Shown one piece after another: positions 21,194 through 34,264 of a stretch of 64,000 nt of DNA. Where the stretch lies: the NCBI GenBank assembly GCA_038501195.1, contig JBBPUQ010000006.1, positions 4,154,001-4,218,000 of the forward strand. The letters run 5' to 3'. Position 1 is the first letter of the stretch. Each line of letters starts with the position of its first letter. The position numbers were made by a program, and so were the translations under genes. The notes beneath the pieces were generated by a model. That model was not told the origin of the DNA, searched no databases, and saw nothing but the letters and a program-made list of their open reading frames with translations. This stretch comes from Nemania diffusa. Taxonomy: Eukaryota; Ascomycota; Sordariomycetes; Xylariales; Xylariaceae.

Positions 21194-24100
21194 ATGGATT
21201 CGGGATCGTATAGTAATGTGCGGAGGGGCGCGATGCCTGCATCCTCAACGTTAGTGCTAGTTATCAGTCTTCTCCCCCCCTGCCTCGCCGAACGTGTCTC
21301 TTCTTCATATGTTAACCTCTGTCATGGTTGCTGACTGGCATGGTCACAGGACACAAGCCGCCTCCTCGTATAAGGCGAATGTGAATCGGACAAAAACACG
21401 GAAATGGGTCGAGGCAAAGGTACAGAACTACGACGGCGACGATTGGGGTAATGATTATGATGACTACGATGATGGTAATGACCAATATGACGAGCCTGAG
21501 CCGCCACCGCCCCCGACTACTAGATTGACTGGTCTGCGACAGCCGGGCCAAATCGGCCACCAACTGCCATCGTCACGTACCTTCTCGCAACCCTCTACGA
21601 GTACCCTACCCTCAAATGTAGATCCTCGTCCATTTGGCCCGTCCGCACTGCGTAGCCCCAGCGAACCCCCCTCTCTCCATCTCCAAACCCAATCTACCGC
21701 TCCAGTAACGACGTTGCCGTCGTATACCGTCGAGTCCGCCCATCCCGCTACTGTGTCCCCTCCCCGTTCAACCGTGCCTTCGGGTCCCTACACCGCAGGG
21801 CCGGCGTCCACGCCATCCCGATTCCCTCCCCGCAAGAGTAGCATGGGCCATCTGGACCGTCCCAATATCGATGACAAAATGGCCCCGAAGCCCGATTCAC
21901 GACCAGACTCGAGCTCCGACAAGGTGCCAGACGTAGATCAACAATCAACATCACCTAGTCGCGCCTCTGCCCCAACGATTAAAGCACTGCCATTCGTCAG
22001 ACCGGCCGATATATACAAGAGGATAGGAGAGGAGAAAGAGAAAGAACGTTTATCCATGGAGTCGGGGCGTCCAAGCATGGATAGTGTACTTGGACGGAAC
22101 GAGGGCACAGCCTCACCTACTCAGCTTCGTTCGTCTGGGGAACAGCGTCGGCGAACAAGCCTCGAAAGCCATGACGGGTCGGAGCCTCTTCGTGCTAGGA
22201 AGTCGAGTCTAGCGCCCGTCGCTGAGCGAAAAAGCGAATACGGAATGGACGGTTTTCTCATGAGGGCACCAACTAGCGAGACCCCAGCAATCTATGAACC
22301 AACTATGTCGAATCCTGAACTGTCCCGGTCGCAGGGGGGACTTACCGATGAAGCGAAGATAGACCTTATGAAAAGCCGCCGCTTCTCCACTAGTCCCCAG
22401 CTCCCCAGCCTTACGCGCATGTCCGACTTTAGCGACGATTTTTTCTCGAATCCCAACGGATATGGTTCTAAAGATAATGAGGGCCTAACGACTGTACCGA
22501 TTGAGAGACAACCCTCCTATACCTCGGAAGATGCGAACCCCGGCGAGAATTTAGTCTCTATTACAGATAAGAGGACCAATGTTACGAAAGAGGGAGCAAT
22601 GGAAACACATCACCTACAGCCCAATAGCACTCGTCCTAAGCTCCCAGGCGGATGGGTCTCGGAAAGTACGAGTATCCCGGTGCCATCTGAACAGCCCACT
22701 CCTTTGGGAACACAAGATGTACGGGGTACAGAGAGTGACGTAGAGCCAAGCAAGAAACACCCAGCGACGGAACTCGCAAGTTTGGCGTCGTCGATCGGTA
22801 CTTCTGAACACACGTCACACACCAATACGGCAAACGGAGCTAGGGGATTTGGTAGCGCTACTGGGCAACATAGCGATTCGATACCACCGGGGGCCTTGGA
22901 TACCAGTGGGCATTATCCGACTATCCAATCGCTCCCACCGTTGAAAATGGAAAAATCGGTTGGGCCAGCCTCGCCCACGACTGGGGACAAGAGCCAACAA
23001 ATGCAAACCTCATTGACAGCCCACTCCACGACTGCTGCCGATACCGATCCCGAGTTCTCGCCGACTGCGCCGCTCAATACTACTCGAGCTCTAGCAGGAA
23101 ATCCAAATTTTGTTTTGCCAACCGCCAACCAACGGAAATCCACTATTAGCACAATCGAGACTACATCACCAGAAAAGGAGAGTGACATATTGCGAGAGGA
23201 AATCATCAAGTCACTGAGCCCTGCACCCATTTCACCCGGTCCAGGCGAGTTGCTGGGCTCCAACACTGGACCGAGCCCCGGTGACTTGACACGAGAAAGC
23301 ACTTATCTATCTGGAGTTTACGACGATTATCTCTCGCTTTCTGAGGAGAAATCGCTCCAAGAAGTGAGCCAGGCAGCCAAGCAATCTACCATGGAAAAGA
23401 ACTCTACCCCCGAACCGCAATATGCGTCAGTCTCACAACCGGCTCCTCTTGAGCCGGTTCAAAGCACCGTGTCGACAATTCCAACTAAGTTGAGGCGATT
23501 TTCGTGGCAGCACGAGCCCGAGGAAGTGACAACGAGCCCTGTTGAATCAAAACCAGTCGCACCTGTGCTCCTACAAGAGCCGTCAGTTTATAGCCAGGGT
23601 GAAACTGATGCTGCTCTGAATAATAAAACAACAAGAGCCGCTTCGCCAGTTTCTGATTCTTTACAAGCAGATATTGGAGCAACTGGGTCGATCTCGCACC
23701 AAGTTTCGCAGGTTAGCAGTCGAGCACCAGAGGACTCGTTAGCTACATTTGAACCACCATCCCCAATATCCATCGTAGCGACGAGGGGGCCCAAACCTGG
23801 GTCTGATGAGCTGAACATTGCACGTCTCTCTCTTGCGGATGAAAAAGAAAAGGTGCTTATCGGGGATGTTCAGTCAACAACTTCGAGCGCATCTGATCAG
23901 CATCCTGCTCTATCGAAGGCGCCAGAGCAAGAAGAAGAGGGCCCGGCACCCGTAATTCCAGCCGTACTCCCAGTACCAGATGTCTCCCCCGCTCAGCCAT
24001 CGCTGGCTCCAACGCCGTTTCGTGAGATCCTCAACCTGGCGAGTTATGAAGAGCGTGTGCAGAAATTTGATGAGACGCGTGAGCAGTTTTATGTCATGGA

Positions 24101-24461
24101 GTCAGGCCTCTCGAACTGGTTGACCTACTTGCAAAGCCAGCCCGAGCACGCCAGTGACGTGTCAATGGGCAATACCAATTCGCTGCTATCCAAGCCAGGC
24201 GCCCCGCCAGCATTTGCTGGAGTACCAGGCGTTCCCCCGGCACTCTCTAAAACCAGCGCAGCGGCAGCAAATCCCAGGCGGTCGTCGATAGGTAATATGC
24301 AACAGCTTATGGCTGGCCAATCTGGCAGCTTCGGGGCGTCGAGCGCTCAGGTGGGCACAAAGAGCAAGGAGCTTCTTCATGCTGCAGGTGTGTTTGGCAA
24401 TAAGGGTATGAAGTCAGGGATGAAGTTGTTCAACAAGGGTAAGAATAAACTGCGCCGTTAG
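21194..24461 (+). CDS. Large disordered protein with conserved-looking C-terminal segment
   Basis: Exons 21194-21249 and 21350-24461 give 1055 aa; the intron has donor GTTAGT and acceptor CAG, phase 2. Exon 1 supplies MDSGSYSNVRRGAMPASST, a better start than any ATG in the intron, and flows into SYKANVNRTKTRKWVEAK. An acidic Asp/Tyr cluster follows (about residues 45-70). The middle is Ser/Pro/Thr-rich and probably disordered, with FVRPADIYKRIGEEKEKERL near residue 235. The ordered-looking part is near the C-terminus: FREILNLASYEERVQKFDE, then a basic tail KGMKSGMKLFNKGKNKLRR. The segment layout looks like a protein family shared by filamentous ascomycetes, but I cannot name a function. Pro-rich stretches could bind SH3 domains (inference). 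Confidence 0.82.
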
Positions 24462-26802
24462 CAAGCCGCTGGTGATAAGGCGTTCTTCTGGATGTGTTTC
24501 TCATTGCCGACCTATGGCATCAGCAATTTGAAACCGGTCCTGATAGTTTTGATATTCATAGCAGCTAGGGGTGGCGGTGCGGCGCGGCGCGGTGTGGTGA
24601 TGCTCTGGGCGACGGCGCACATTTCGGACTGCACGGTGAATTGATTGGGGCATTTCTCTGTCTCTTGGCTTTGGAATTAGGATGGCATTGCGTGACATTG
24701 AGCGTAACAAGAGGCGATCCTAAGTAGACGATCACAGTCGCAGTGGTAGTCATAGTCGAGCTACTTACTTACGTCAGTAGGCAACAACGGTTCGGGTTTT
24801 ATTTTTGTTGCGCTGGAATTCGGTGCTTTGCGACTGGGCATACATAGCCACCTGGATGCTGATTTCCCATTGGCCGAGCGAGGAAATTGTTTTCGGATGA
24901 CATGGGCTGTGAGCGGGTGATCTGTGACTGTAGGTACTGTAGCCTGGAGGCATGCTACGTACAGCGTAGATGGATGTACGTAGATTGAGTGGACGTTGGA
25001 CGACGACGAAGGATCGATTTCCCGGGATCAATTTCATACGTAGCACAGGTGTAATTTACTCTGTAGACCCCACCCGACAACTTGCGTCTCGAACTTACTG
25101 AGTACTACTGAGTAAAGTACGTCAGTCCAGCTACGCCACCAATGCACGCTGTGCTCATAACTAGGCACCATGCGTTTGGTATTAACGATGTGTCATTTTT
25201 TAGTAGCTCCTAGGTATTCTAAAAGTGATGCCTACGAATTGCCAAGTGTCAACTTCAAATGCATAGATACCAAGGTCGTCTTTCACACGATTGGCTTCTC
25301 ACCTTGGGCCAAGGCTCATAGCATCTCTGGCGCATTTATAGTGGTGCCATGAAAGGAAGGGGTGAAATGAATTACGCTCCCTACATACAACCTCGGTAGA
25401 TTCGGTGGCTGGCTGTTTCAATCTAGGTTAGGTAGGTAGGCAGGTAATATCGGCTCAGCTTCACTGGCTGACTGATAGGACGGCCGTTGCTGTCTTGTAG
25501 CGACCTAGTTATGTATAGTAATAAACGTAGGTTGCTGTATTCTGTACGCATATGTATAACGAATTAGCGCCGCTGCGCTGCGCTATGCCTCGATCCTTCG
25601 CCTCATCGTAGATTGTCGATCTATCTAATACACAAGGTTATCAGCTAAATCAGTAGGATGCAGTCTTTTCTGGTACAAGTACTATATGTAGGTATAGTCG
25701 TACGTAGTACAGAGACCTATAGACTTACATGCCTACTAGAGGTATTACCTGGCATTGATTTATTTATCCGAATGACTGACACTGCGCCGCACAGCCACAT
25801 ACATGCCTACATGTCTACACACCAGTCCAGATAGACAGATAGACTCTAATAGCTGCGGGTTGCACCATGTCAGTTCTTGGAGCTGGCCCCCCCTGTCTTG
25901 CCTTACTGGACTTCCTTCAATGTGGTAGTTACGTCGGTTCGCTGCTACACTACTGCATGCCTGACTGATAGGTGCTGAAAGCCCTGCGGAACGAGTCGCG
26001 CGCGCGGTATTAATAGCGGCTCGAATCCTCTCTGCGAAATATCAACAATGCTGCTCCTCGAGGCCAGAGGGGAGATGCTCCAGACCGATATCTTCCTACC
26101 TCCCTAGGAGCCTCGAAAACTACTTTCAGCAGGTAATACGCCATCTACCGACTGCTCTTCGACCGTGGATCACAGACAGGGATCACCTACCTAATTCAGC
26201 GAGTCTCACCTATTATTGGCACGGCTTTCCACACAACCAACCAGCGCGACGAAGTGATAGAGTAGGTAGTCTGGGTAGTATCTCCGGACCTACACGGGTT
26301 ACACTATCCGCCTACTTATTTACGGTATCTACGGAATATAATCAGCCTATCTGTATACCTGGCGTTTTGGAATTCGCTTTCCGGCGTCGACTCTCGTTGG
26401 GTCCCGACCTTCATCTATAGGCGGGGAGCCGTGGCTTGTCTCACGCCAACAGCTGCATCACGGAATATCAGGAGAAGAACGGCCAAGACAGACTCACGGG
26501 TATACTAAGTTACTTTAGATCTAGCTTCAGTGTTAAGGAGAATTCTGCACCACGCTACGTGCCTTAGTCAAGGGGTCGCGGCTCGATGCTATCTATAGAA
26601 TAGGTATAGTATTGTATCGGCTTTCAGACCATCGTATAGGACCAGACCAGAGGTATTAGCCAGGCTACCAGGCCCGTTTGCGACACGAATGAAGAGGAGG
26701 TACGGTGAACTGGACTGTCTAGGAGTGGGAAGAAGCGCCTGAGAAAAAGAAAAGAAAAGACGGCTGCACCGCGAGAGGGGCCACCCGTTTATCTCCAACT
26801 CC
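24462..26802. other. Long intergenic region before the Gln-rich gene
   Basis: About 2.3 kb with no supported gene. It has a GC-rich low-complexity patch at 24568-24605, TAGGTAGGTAGGCAGG at 25431-25444, and many short direct repeats of TACG/GTAC words between 24950 and 25130. The last part is likely promoter and leader of the next gene. Confidence 0.5.
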
Positions 26803-29800
26803 ATGGACGACAAGCACGCTCTTGGCCTAGCTACCAGATATGCCAACACCGAGGTCTCGCTATTACGAGGAGGACAACCAGCAGGGCCAGCATCGGTACT
26901 GGTCCAGGTACAGATGGTAGACCAGGACGACGCCTCTGTGCCGAGAGATTACCGCAATTACCACAGGGGCAATTATAGCGATACAGGTAATAAAAACTGG
27001 AACCAACAGCAGCAACGACAGCAGTACCAGCACCAATACTCGGACCAGGACCAGGACCAGAGCCCAGGGTCTATTAGTACAGGTATTACCGTCCGACCGC
27101 CCTCCCGAACCCTGTCCCAGCTTCTCGCCCATCCCCAATCGGATCTAGCAGGGCCACCCAAACAGCTCCAGCTTGATCCATCCCAATCTCAGCAGCAGCA
27201 GCAGCAGGAGGCTACTGCCTCTCACCATCAGCGAAAGCCGTCTCAGCAGTCTCAGCAGCTGCAAAGCCAGCTAGGCCATCATCATCATTATCAGGGGCTT
27301 GTGTTCCCATCGTCGCCGCCTCTCCAATACAATTACCAAAACCAACAACTACAACACCAACAACCACCACCACACCAATTACAACAATTACAACAACAAC
27401 AACAGCCACGGGAACATGTGCCATTGTCACCAACTGATTCTCCTCGCTCATACGTTCATTTCCCCCCAGCTGCTCCCCATCATCATCAGCCCTATCGCTC
27501 TTCATCCCAGCCCCCCCGCCTCCCGCCATTAGCAGCGCCACTGCCCGCAATCTCGCTGTCCCCCTTCGACCCTGATCCCTTCAGCAGTAGCAACGGCAGT
27601 AGCAGCAACGCGCGCAACGACGGGGATAATACTAATAATTACTCTCTTTCTTTTGCAGCCTCCCGCACCCCAGCCACATCTAATTCTAATGCCATATCGG
27701 CCATTCCTCGCTTACCTGTCCAAGCGGATGAGATAGTCTCGCCCATTTCCGAGACACGCTCTTCAACGCCTGTCTTTCGTAGCCTAGACCGTGACGGCGA
27801 GCCAATTGCCCACGCTCACTATCATTTTCTTGCCACTGCCACTGCTGCACAGCCATATTCCCGATTTGCGTCTCCCCCCGCTGCGCTCCATCGTCAACCC
27901 ACCAACTACTCATCGGCCGGGGCCTCGCTGCTCGACGACAAGGAGTTCGAGCGCAGCCTAGGCGCGACTGAGAGAGTCGAGCACGCTGCCGTCTCTCCCT
28001 CTCACTCTACCTTTGCTGCCATATCGAGCGCTGTCGCTCATGATGTGGCGCATCTGACCGATGAGAAATCTGACGACTGGTTTCGATTTACAGCGCGGGA
28101 GTCGGCCGTCTCTAGCGGGAGCAATTCACGTCCCGAGGCGCATCAGACCATGTCGACGGTCGCCATGACGGGCGACGGGTGGAGCGCCCCAGAGCATCCG
28201 CATCAACACCAGTTACAGCAACATCAGCTGCAGGATCATCAACTGCAGCAACAGCAGCAGCAGCAACAACAACATCAGCATCAGCATCAGTACCAGCAAC
28301 AGAGCGATCAGCACACAGCTACAAGGTCGTCTTTTACTCCGCTGCCACCCATCCGTCGCACGTCGACGTTTGACTTGCTACGGAAGAAGAGCCCAGTCGA
28401 TGATGATAGCGATGCAGCCCCGTCGCCAATTGAGCAGGATATTCCTGCAATGCCCTCTGGGCCCGCAGATGCAGCTCAGCAAACCAGCAATGGCCAACTG
28501 GCTGCAGGCCAGGGCGCGTCTCACGCTTCCCCGCACACCTCCGTGCAGCCGCAGCCGCAGCCGCAGCAAAATGTGAATCAAAACCTAAATGTCCATAGTC
28601 ACGGTCACGGTCAGCCTGTCATGTCACAGCATCCGAATGGGTACGCCGCTGCCGCTGCCGCCACCGGGCCCGTAGGTCAACCCGGCATGCCGCAGCAGCC
28701 CACCATGCAGATGCATTCGCCCCCGATGATGATGGGCCGGGGTGCTCCCGCCGGTCAGCAGGTTGCTCCCGGCCAAATGGTCATTAATGGCGAAGGTCAA
28801 CCCTTCCCATTTCCCGGGCGTGGTGGCCAGTGGACCGCACAAACGTCGGTTCTTGCCGAACCCCTGAACTCTTCCAACCGGAGTCGTTCAGCAAACCCAC
28901 CGCAGGCGTATGCTGCCTTGGATAAAGAGACAGAACCGCATTTCGGCGGTGCTCCACCACAGACACGTCCAAGAAACTCGAGCAATCCTGTGCCCCCAAC
29001 TGCGACAACTCGCTTCCCAGCATTCTTCTCTACTTCTGCTGAGCAACAGCAATTCGCACGGAACCAGGCCCACCCACTCTCGCATTATGGTATCCAAAAT
29101 AGCAATGCCAGACCTAGAAATAGCTTCGACGAAGAGTCACTGTCTAAAGAAATGGGTGGTGTGTATTTCTCTCATTTACTCCCTACGTTTTACCATCTAT
29201 CGTTGGCATTTTTTTGTGACTTTATGTCCCAGTATGTGTTGACCAAGTCTTAGTTCCGAGCATCGTAAGTGAGGATAGCAACGATAACCCCAAGCGGATT
29301 TCAGGGTCACGGTTCAACATCGGGCATCGGCGCAACTCTAGTAATCTAAATCCGATTCCGCCGGGATCGGCAGATGGGGCATCCGAGAAAAAGAAGACTG
29401 GAATCTTTGGGATCGTGGCTGGTATAGGTCATTCTCACCCGAAACCCAAGTCGAACCTTGGCTTAGTAAAGACTCCAACTTCCGTCGAGTCCGATCAGGT
29501 GTCGCTGCGTCAACGAGAAGACAGCGGGCCGGCTATGACAAAGCTCTCCGAGCTGAAGGGTATGATCAAAGGTGTTGGCAATGCGAAGGAGGGCGCGAAG
29601 GATGATATTTCAGTCAAGGTAGAGCCCATGTATGAGTCCAGGCAATCCATACAAGGTCCACTTCCCAATGTCGCCGCGCCGCTGGGGAACCAAGGACCAC
29701 AAAGGCACCCAGGCCCATTTGTACCTCCCGTGCCACCGGGAATGTTTGGGCTCCAAGGACAAGCTCGCGCACCCGGGCCACGAATTCCCATACAACCTCA

Positions 29801-32800
29801 CCCATCGCAAATGGGTTACTCTGCAGCGACGGGTCCGAATCCTCTGGTAGGTGTTGGTCGGGCTACTACCTCAGGTCCCCAGCTAGGCCAGATTCAGCAA
29901 CCGAAGAGCGAAGACGGTGGGAAGAAGGGCTCTGGTGGTGGATTCTTCGGTGGTTTATTCAACAAGCAAGGAAAGAAAACTAAGGATGCGAGATCACAGT
30001 CTCCTCAGCTGATGCCACCATCTAGTCAACAAACTACGCAGCCTCCAATGCAAACCGGATATATGACATTCCGCCCAGGGCAGATGCACCAAGGGCAACA
30101 GCCGGGCCCCCACCCGATGTTCGCTGGCCAACCTCGTCCTCCAGGCCAAACGCCATCTCCGACATTATCCCAGGATCCGAACCAGCCTTCTCCGTCTCTT
30201 GAAACGGCCCGAGCGGTCGCCATCCGGCGTCCCTCCGAAATAACCGTTTCTAGTCAGGGTCACTCAGGAGCCCACCAATCACCTAATCAACGACCTCCCA
30301 TGCACTCCCCGCAAGGATCCCAAGGCACTTTCAGGCAACAGGCTCCTAGTCCGCTTGGGCAGAGGCCGGGACAAATGGGAATGCAGAACGATGGCGGCAT
30401 GGTAGCATCGCAGACCTCACCACGGCTTTCTATTGATTCCACGCTTGAAAGGCCCTCTATAGGAAATTCATCCGCTATACCTCGCTTCTCCCCAAATAGA
30501 AAACCCGTTGGGTCCGGTAATTCTAAAGGAAGCGGACCTTTCATGACATCAGCTGTTTCGCCTGATCTAGTGAGCAACGACCGCTCGGCACCATCGCCAT
30601 CGCCGAGGCAAGGCGAGCATCGAGCAAGCAGTCAAGTCTCACCGACCCAACAAAATCCTCAACTAGGATCATTTGGAGGGCTTAATGAGATGCGTAAACG
30701 ATCGTTAACGTCACCGGAACCCTCTCCTGTGCCCTCTCAATCGAATCAGTCGGTTTCTTCTCGGGTACAAGGAGATCCATTCGCGCGTGATTCTCGTAAT
30801 CTGCGAGACTCTGGGCAAGGCCTCGGCGTGCTCTCGAGTGGTCTTAGCTCTCCCGGCTCGATGAATCCATCCGGCCCTGGTGGTACTTCGAACGGCTCGG
30901 CATGGGGCCCGAATGGTGCTCGGTCCTCAGTTCCTCCCTTGATCGCCCCCTCGGGTACGGCAGGCGCCCGACTTCCTACCCCAAGCAGCCCCGTGCCCAT
31001 AGAGGACAAGTTGATCAAATTCTTTGGCGCCTATGATAACGGTAAGCCTACAGTCCAGCCTCAGGTCAATAAAGAGAAGAGTGCAGCCTCCAAGATTCTC
31101 GGCGCTTTCAAGCGAAGCTCCAAGCAAAGTGAGACGCCTCAAACAACCCCAAAAATACCGCAAGGAGAGACACCTACTTCCGGTGCTATACCGAGGCCTT
31201 CTGGTGCTCCGCCACGGCAACATCCGATACCGCCAGTACAATCTGGACAAGGGCGAGGTCAAATATCTGCACAGCAAATGCAGGCCGGTAGGGGGCAACC
31301 GGGCCAGGTACAATGGGTGCCTAGACCGGCACAAGCTGGACGAGGACAAATGATCCCAGGCATTGTGATGCAAGGTGGACGGGGTCAAATGCCAACACCC
31401 ATGTTTGCAGGCACTGGTCCCGTGCCATCGCATATGCAACGTTCTACAATATCTGGGAAACAAGGGGATGAGCCTCAATACGACCAGGTCCCTATCCCGC
31501 ATGGTTATAACGCTGTACACGGCTATGGGGCCGGCGGCATGGTAGCTCCTTCGCCTTATAACGCCGGCCGTACCGGGCACCCACCTATTCAATACATACA
31601 GTACGCGCCAGGAGTACAGCCAGGGTTTCCTCAGCAGCAATGGGATCCCCGCATGGCAGGTTTACCGCCTGGGGCTGTCCCCGGTGTCACTCGGATCGTA
31701 TCGCAGGGCATGCCTAGTGATATTCCACACGGCACCCCTCAACAGCCCCAACCTCAGGGTCTACCCCAAAATACTTCTCCTCTTCCCCCCATGCCAGGCC
31801 AGAGTCAAATCCCTCCCCAGCAATTCCTCCAGTCACGCCCTATGCACCAAGCAGGTCAGTTCTCGCCGCAAGAACAGGGTCAAGCGCCAGTCCGTATTGT
31901 CCAAACCCCACAGCCTCAGCTGGCCCCTCCGCAGGCGGACAGCTTTCAGCAGGCGTCAACTCCGAGCTCGCAAGCTCAGCCTAACAGCTGGACGGGGACA
32001 CCGCAGACGACGCATAGCCCAGTATCTGTGCAACAAACTAATTCTTCCACTCCCATCCCGGTTCTACAGACCAGCCTTCGCTCCGTTTCCATCTCGGGTA
32101 GCAACACCAGCAATGGAACGCCACCACTTCAATCCCAACAGATTGTTTTCACAGTTCCTAGTCAGGCTGCCCCGCTAGCTCAAGCAAACTCGACACATCA
32201 ACACTCCCCTGTACACCATCACATCAACCCCTCCGCGCAAGCCCTCTCTCAAGCACAGCACGAGACTTCCAGACCGCCCACATATAGTCCGAGCTCAGCG
32301 ACGACGGCCGCAAGCGCACCCTTCCGCTCCCCAGACGTCGCCCGCCTGACGAGCAGGATGTCGGTGTCAAAACACGCGACGCGCAGCAACGCGTCCTTCG
32401 GCTCCGACAAACCTGCAGACCGTACGCTCACCGTGAGCCCTGAGCCGCCCGGCCCCCGCCACGGCCCGATCCACCAGGTCTCGGAGCAGAACCTCAGCGT
32501 CAACGTCGAGCGCGCCAACAACCATACCCGACACGCCAGTGAGGACATCTACGACGCCACGCCGCGGCTGAATAATTATGCGCCTCAGGGACAGGGCGAG
32601 GACCTCGCGCACGAAAACACAAAGTACGCGGGCTCGGAGAAGGGACGTGGAGTGATGAATGGGGCTGGTGCTGCAGCGGCTGGGACTGTGGTCGTCGTGG
32701 CGGAGGATAATATGAGTTTCTTGGATGGGCCAGACGATTCCGAGTCAGACGAGAACCAAGGTGCGGGCATTGAGGAGTCGAACGTACTGCCGCGCGCTAT

Positions 32801-32975
32801 GCCTGTGAACATGGGCATGAATATGGAGCCCGAGGAGAAGATCCTTGTCGACCAGCCGGTCGAACTCGCCGCTGTTAACGACGACGATGATGGTATCCAT
32901 ATGATGACGGCCACGTCGTACCCTGGCCAGGAGTGGAATCCATATGTTGCGGGCGAGTTCGGCGATTATGAGTAG
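26803..32975 (+). CDS. Very large glutamine/proline-rich low-complexity protein
   Basis: Predicted exons 26803-29158 and 29233-32975 give about 2032 aa. The second exon is open upstream of its first ATG and reads DQVLVPSIVSEDSNDNPKR into GSRFNIGHRRNSSN, so it needs an upstream exon; a GTGTGT donor and CAG acceptor join the frames (74-nt intron). The N-terminal third has long Gln/His tracts; the middle and C-terminus are Pro/Gln/Gly/Ser-rich. Compact islands include GGGFFGGLFNKQGKKTKD and PIEDKLIKFFGAYDNGKP followed by AASKILGAFKRSSK, plus the acidic tail YPGQEWNPYVAGEFGDYE. No catalytic domain or membrane segment is visible. Such composition is common in RNP granule, transcription or cell-polarity scaffolds; this is inference. 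The exact splice site is the weakest part of the model. Confidence 0.7.
26986..27417 (+). repeat. First CAG/CAA-rich (Gln) tract
   Basis: Repeated CAG, CAA and CAC codons give runs of Gln broken by His, Pro and Tyr, roughly residues 62-205 of the large protein. Mixed CAG/CAA use means that the tract is an impure repeat at DNA level, which is usually more stable than pure CAG. Confidence 0.8.
28198..28299 (+). repeat. Second CAG/CAA-rich (Gln/His) tract
   Basis: Encodes alternating His-Gln followed by nine consecutive Gln (about residues 466-500 of the large protein). Codons are mainly CAG with CAA and CAT interruptions. A smaller CAGCCG repeat follows at 28547-28567. Confidence 0.8.
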
Positions 32976-33675
32976 CTGATTCGCCTCGCTGCATACATCT
33001 ACCCGCCTTAGCGTAGATTGGGTTTGGTATATGGCCTCTCTTCGCATGCATGGCAGTTCGGCATAGGCGCGCTATCTAGTTATCTAGCTATTTACCCCTC
33101 TAGGCATATCATCGGCCCGCCAGGGCGCTCACATCACTCCCTGCATCTATTCAAACCTATAACGAAACGAAAATCCACGCCATAATTGTTTATTTACTCT
33201 ACAATACCCTTCCTTCTTACTTCATACCCCCGTGTCACCCACCTAGGGGTCTACTCATTTGTTTACAAACGCACGCAAGCGAGCGAGCATGATGGCGGTT
33301 AGTTCTGTGGAACGCAATCAATACCCGTTCTTACTCATATTTCGCATTACGTGTCGTGTCTCGGCGCATATACATATATAGGTAGTTAGCCTAGGTAGTT
33401 AGCCGTTACAAAAAATTTGGCTTGTTTTAGACAGCGGCTTGGATATTGCCATCTACCGGCTAACAGGTAGCGCTAAACATTGGATAGTTAGGTAGTTAGG
33501 CCGAGAGTATCTTTCTAGCTTTTAATAGAATGGAAGACTGATTTGGTATTACGGGGGTGGTGTTTTGATAGACGTGATTTCTTAGACACTAAGCAGGTAG
33601 GAAGTAAGTCAACTCGTCTACCCATCCTAGTTACACACCAACTCCATCCCGAACTTATCCCCCCCAAATAACCAC
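32976..33675. other. Intergenic region between convergent genes
   Basis: About 700 nt with no supported gene. It must contain the 3' ends of two convergent genes. TAGGTAGTTAG words occur at 33379-33402 and 33486-33500. Confidence 0.5.
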
Positions 33676-34264
33676 TTAATAAAGCACCAACTTCCCCTCC
33701 TTCCCCTCCCCCAACTCCTCCTCCAAAATCCTCCTGAACACCGGCACGACGACCTTGTGCGCGTCCGCCGGCGGCCCGCTCCCCGCCGGCGGGCCCCCCG
33801 CGGCGGACCCGGCGACCCAGAGCACGGAGGGCGCGAGGTGCCCGTGCGCGGCGCGCAGGGCCTCGGCCTGCTGCTGCGTGAAGCCCCGGCCGAAGAGCAC
33901 GGCGCGCACCGGGCGGGCCGCGCCCGAGCCGACGGTGTTGGTTGCTGGCGTGGGGGGCACTTCGCCGACGAGCAGGGGGGGCAGGTCGGTGGTTGCTGCG
34001 GTGTAGGATTGGATGAAGCGGGTTACTGGGTTTGTTAGCTTTGGGGCGGGGGATAATGGGTGAAATGGATGATGAGGCCGTACCGTCGTACTCCGGTCGC
34101 AGGCCCTCGGCTACGGGGCCGCCTATCTCGGTGTGTAGGCCGATTAGCGCGATTGGGATCGGGGTTGGCTGGGCGGTGGACATGGTGGCAGTTGATGGCG
34201 GTGTTGGGAACGCTCTTTTGGATGAGAGAGTTGGACGGGTGCGGAGGGCGCGGGTAAGGAACAT
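33676..34264 (-). CDS. Small uncharacterised protein, possible mitochondrial presequence
   Basis: Exons 34084-34264 and 33676-34025 give 176 aa. The 58-nt intron has donor GTACGG, branch GCTAAC and acceptor CAG. Joining gives AEGLRPEYDVTRFIQSYTAA, a smooth continuation. The core motifs are ALIGLHTEIGGPVAEGL and RAVLFGRGFTQQQAEALR. I cannot assign a named family. The first 28 residues are Arg/Ser/Thr-rich and lack acidic residues (MFLTRALRTRPTLSSKR), as in a mitochondrial targeting peptide; an internal Met at residue 28 starts a form without it. Exon 2 is much more GC-rich than its flanks. Intron signals and codon continuity make this a real gene. Confidence 0.72.

Noticed and set aside
26863..27550. 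Val/Leu-rich minus-strand frames opposite the Gln tracts
   Set aside because: Reverse complement of CAG/CAA repeats (CTG/TTG) gives artificial Leu/Val runs; not membrane proteins.
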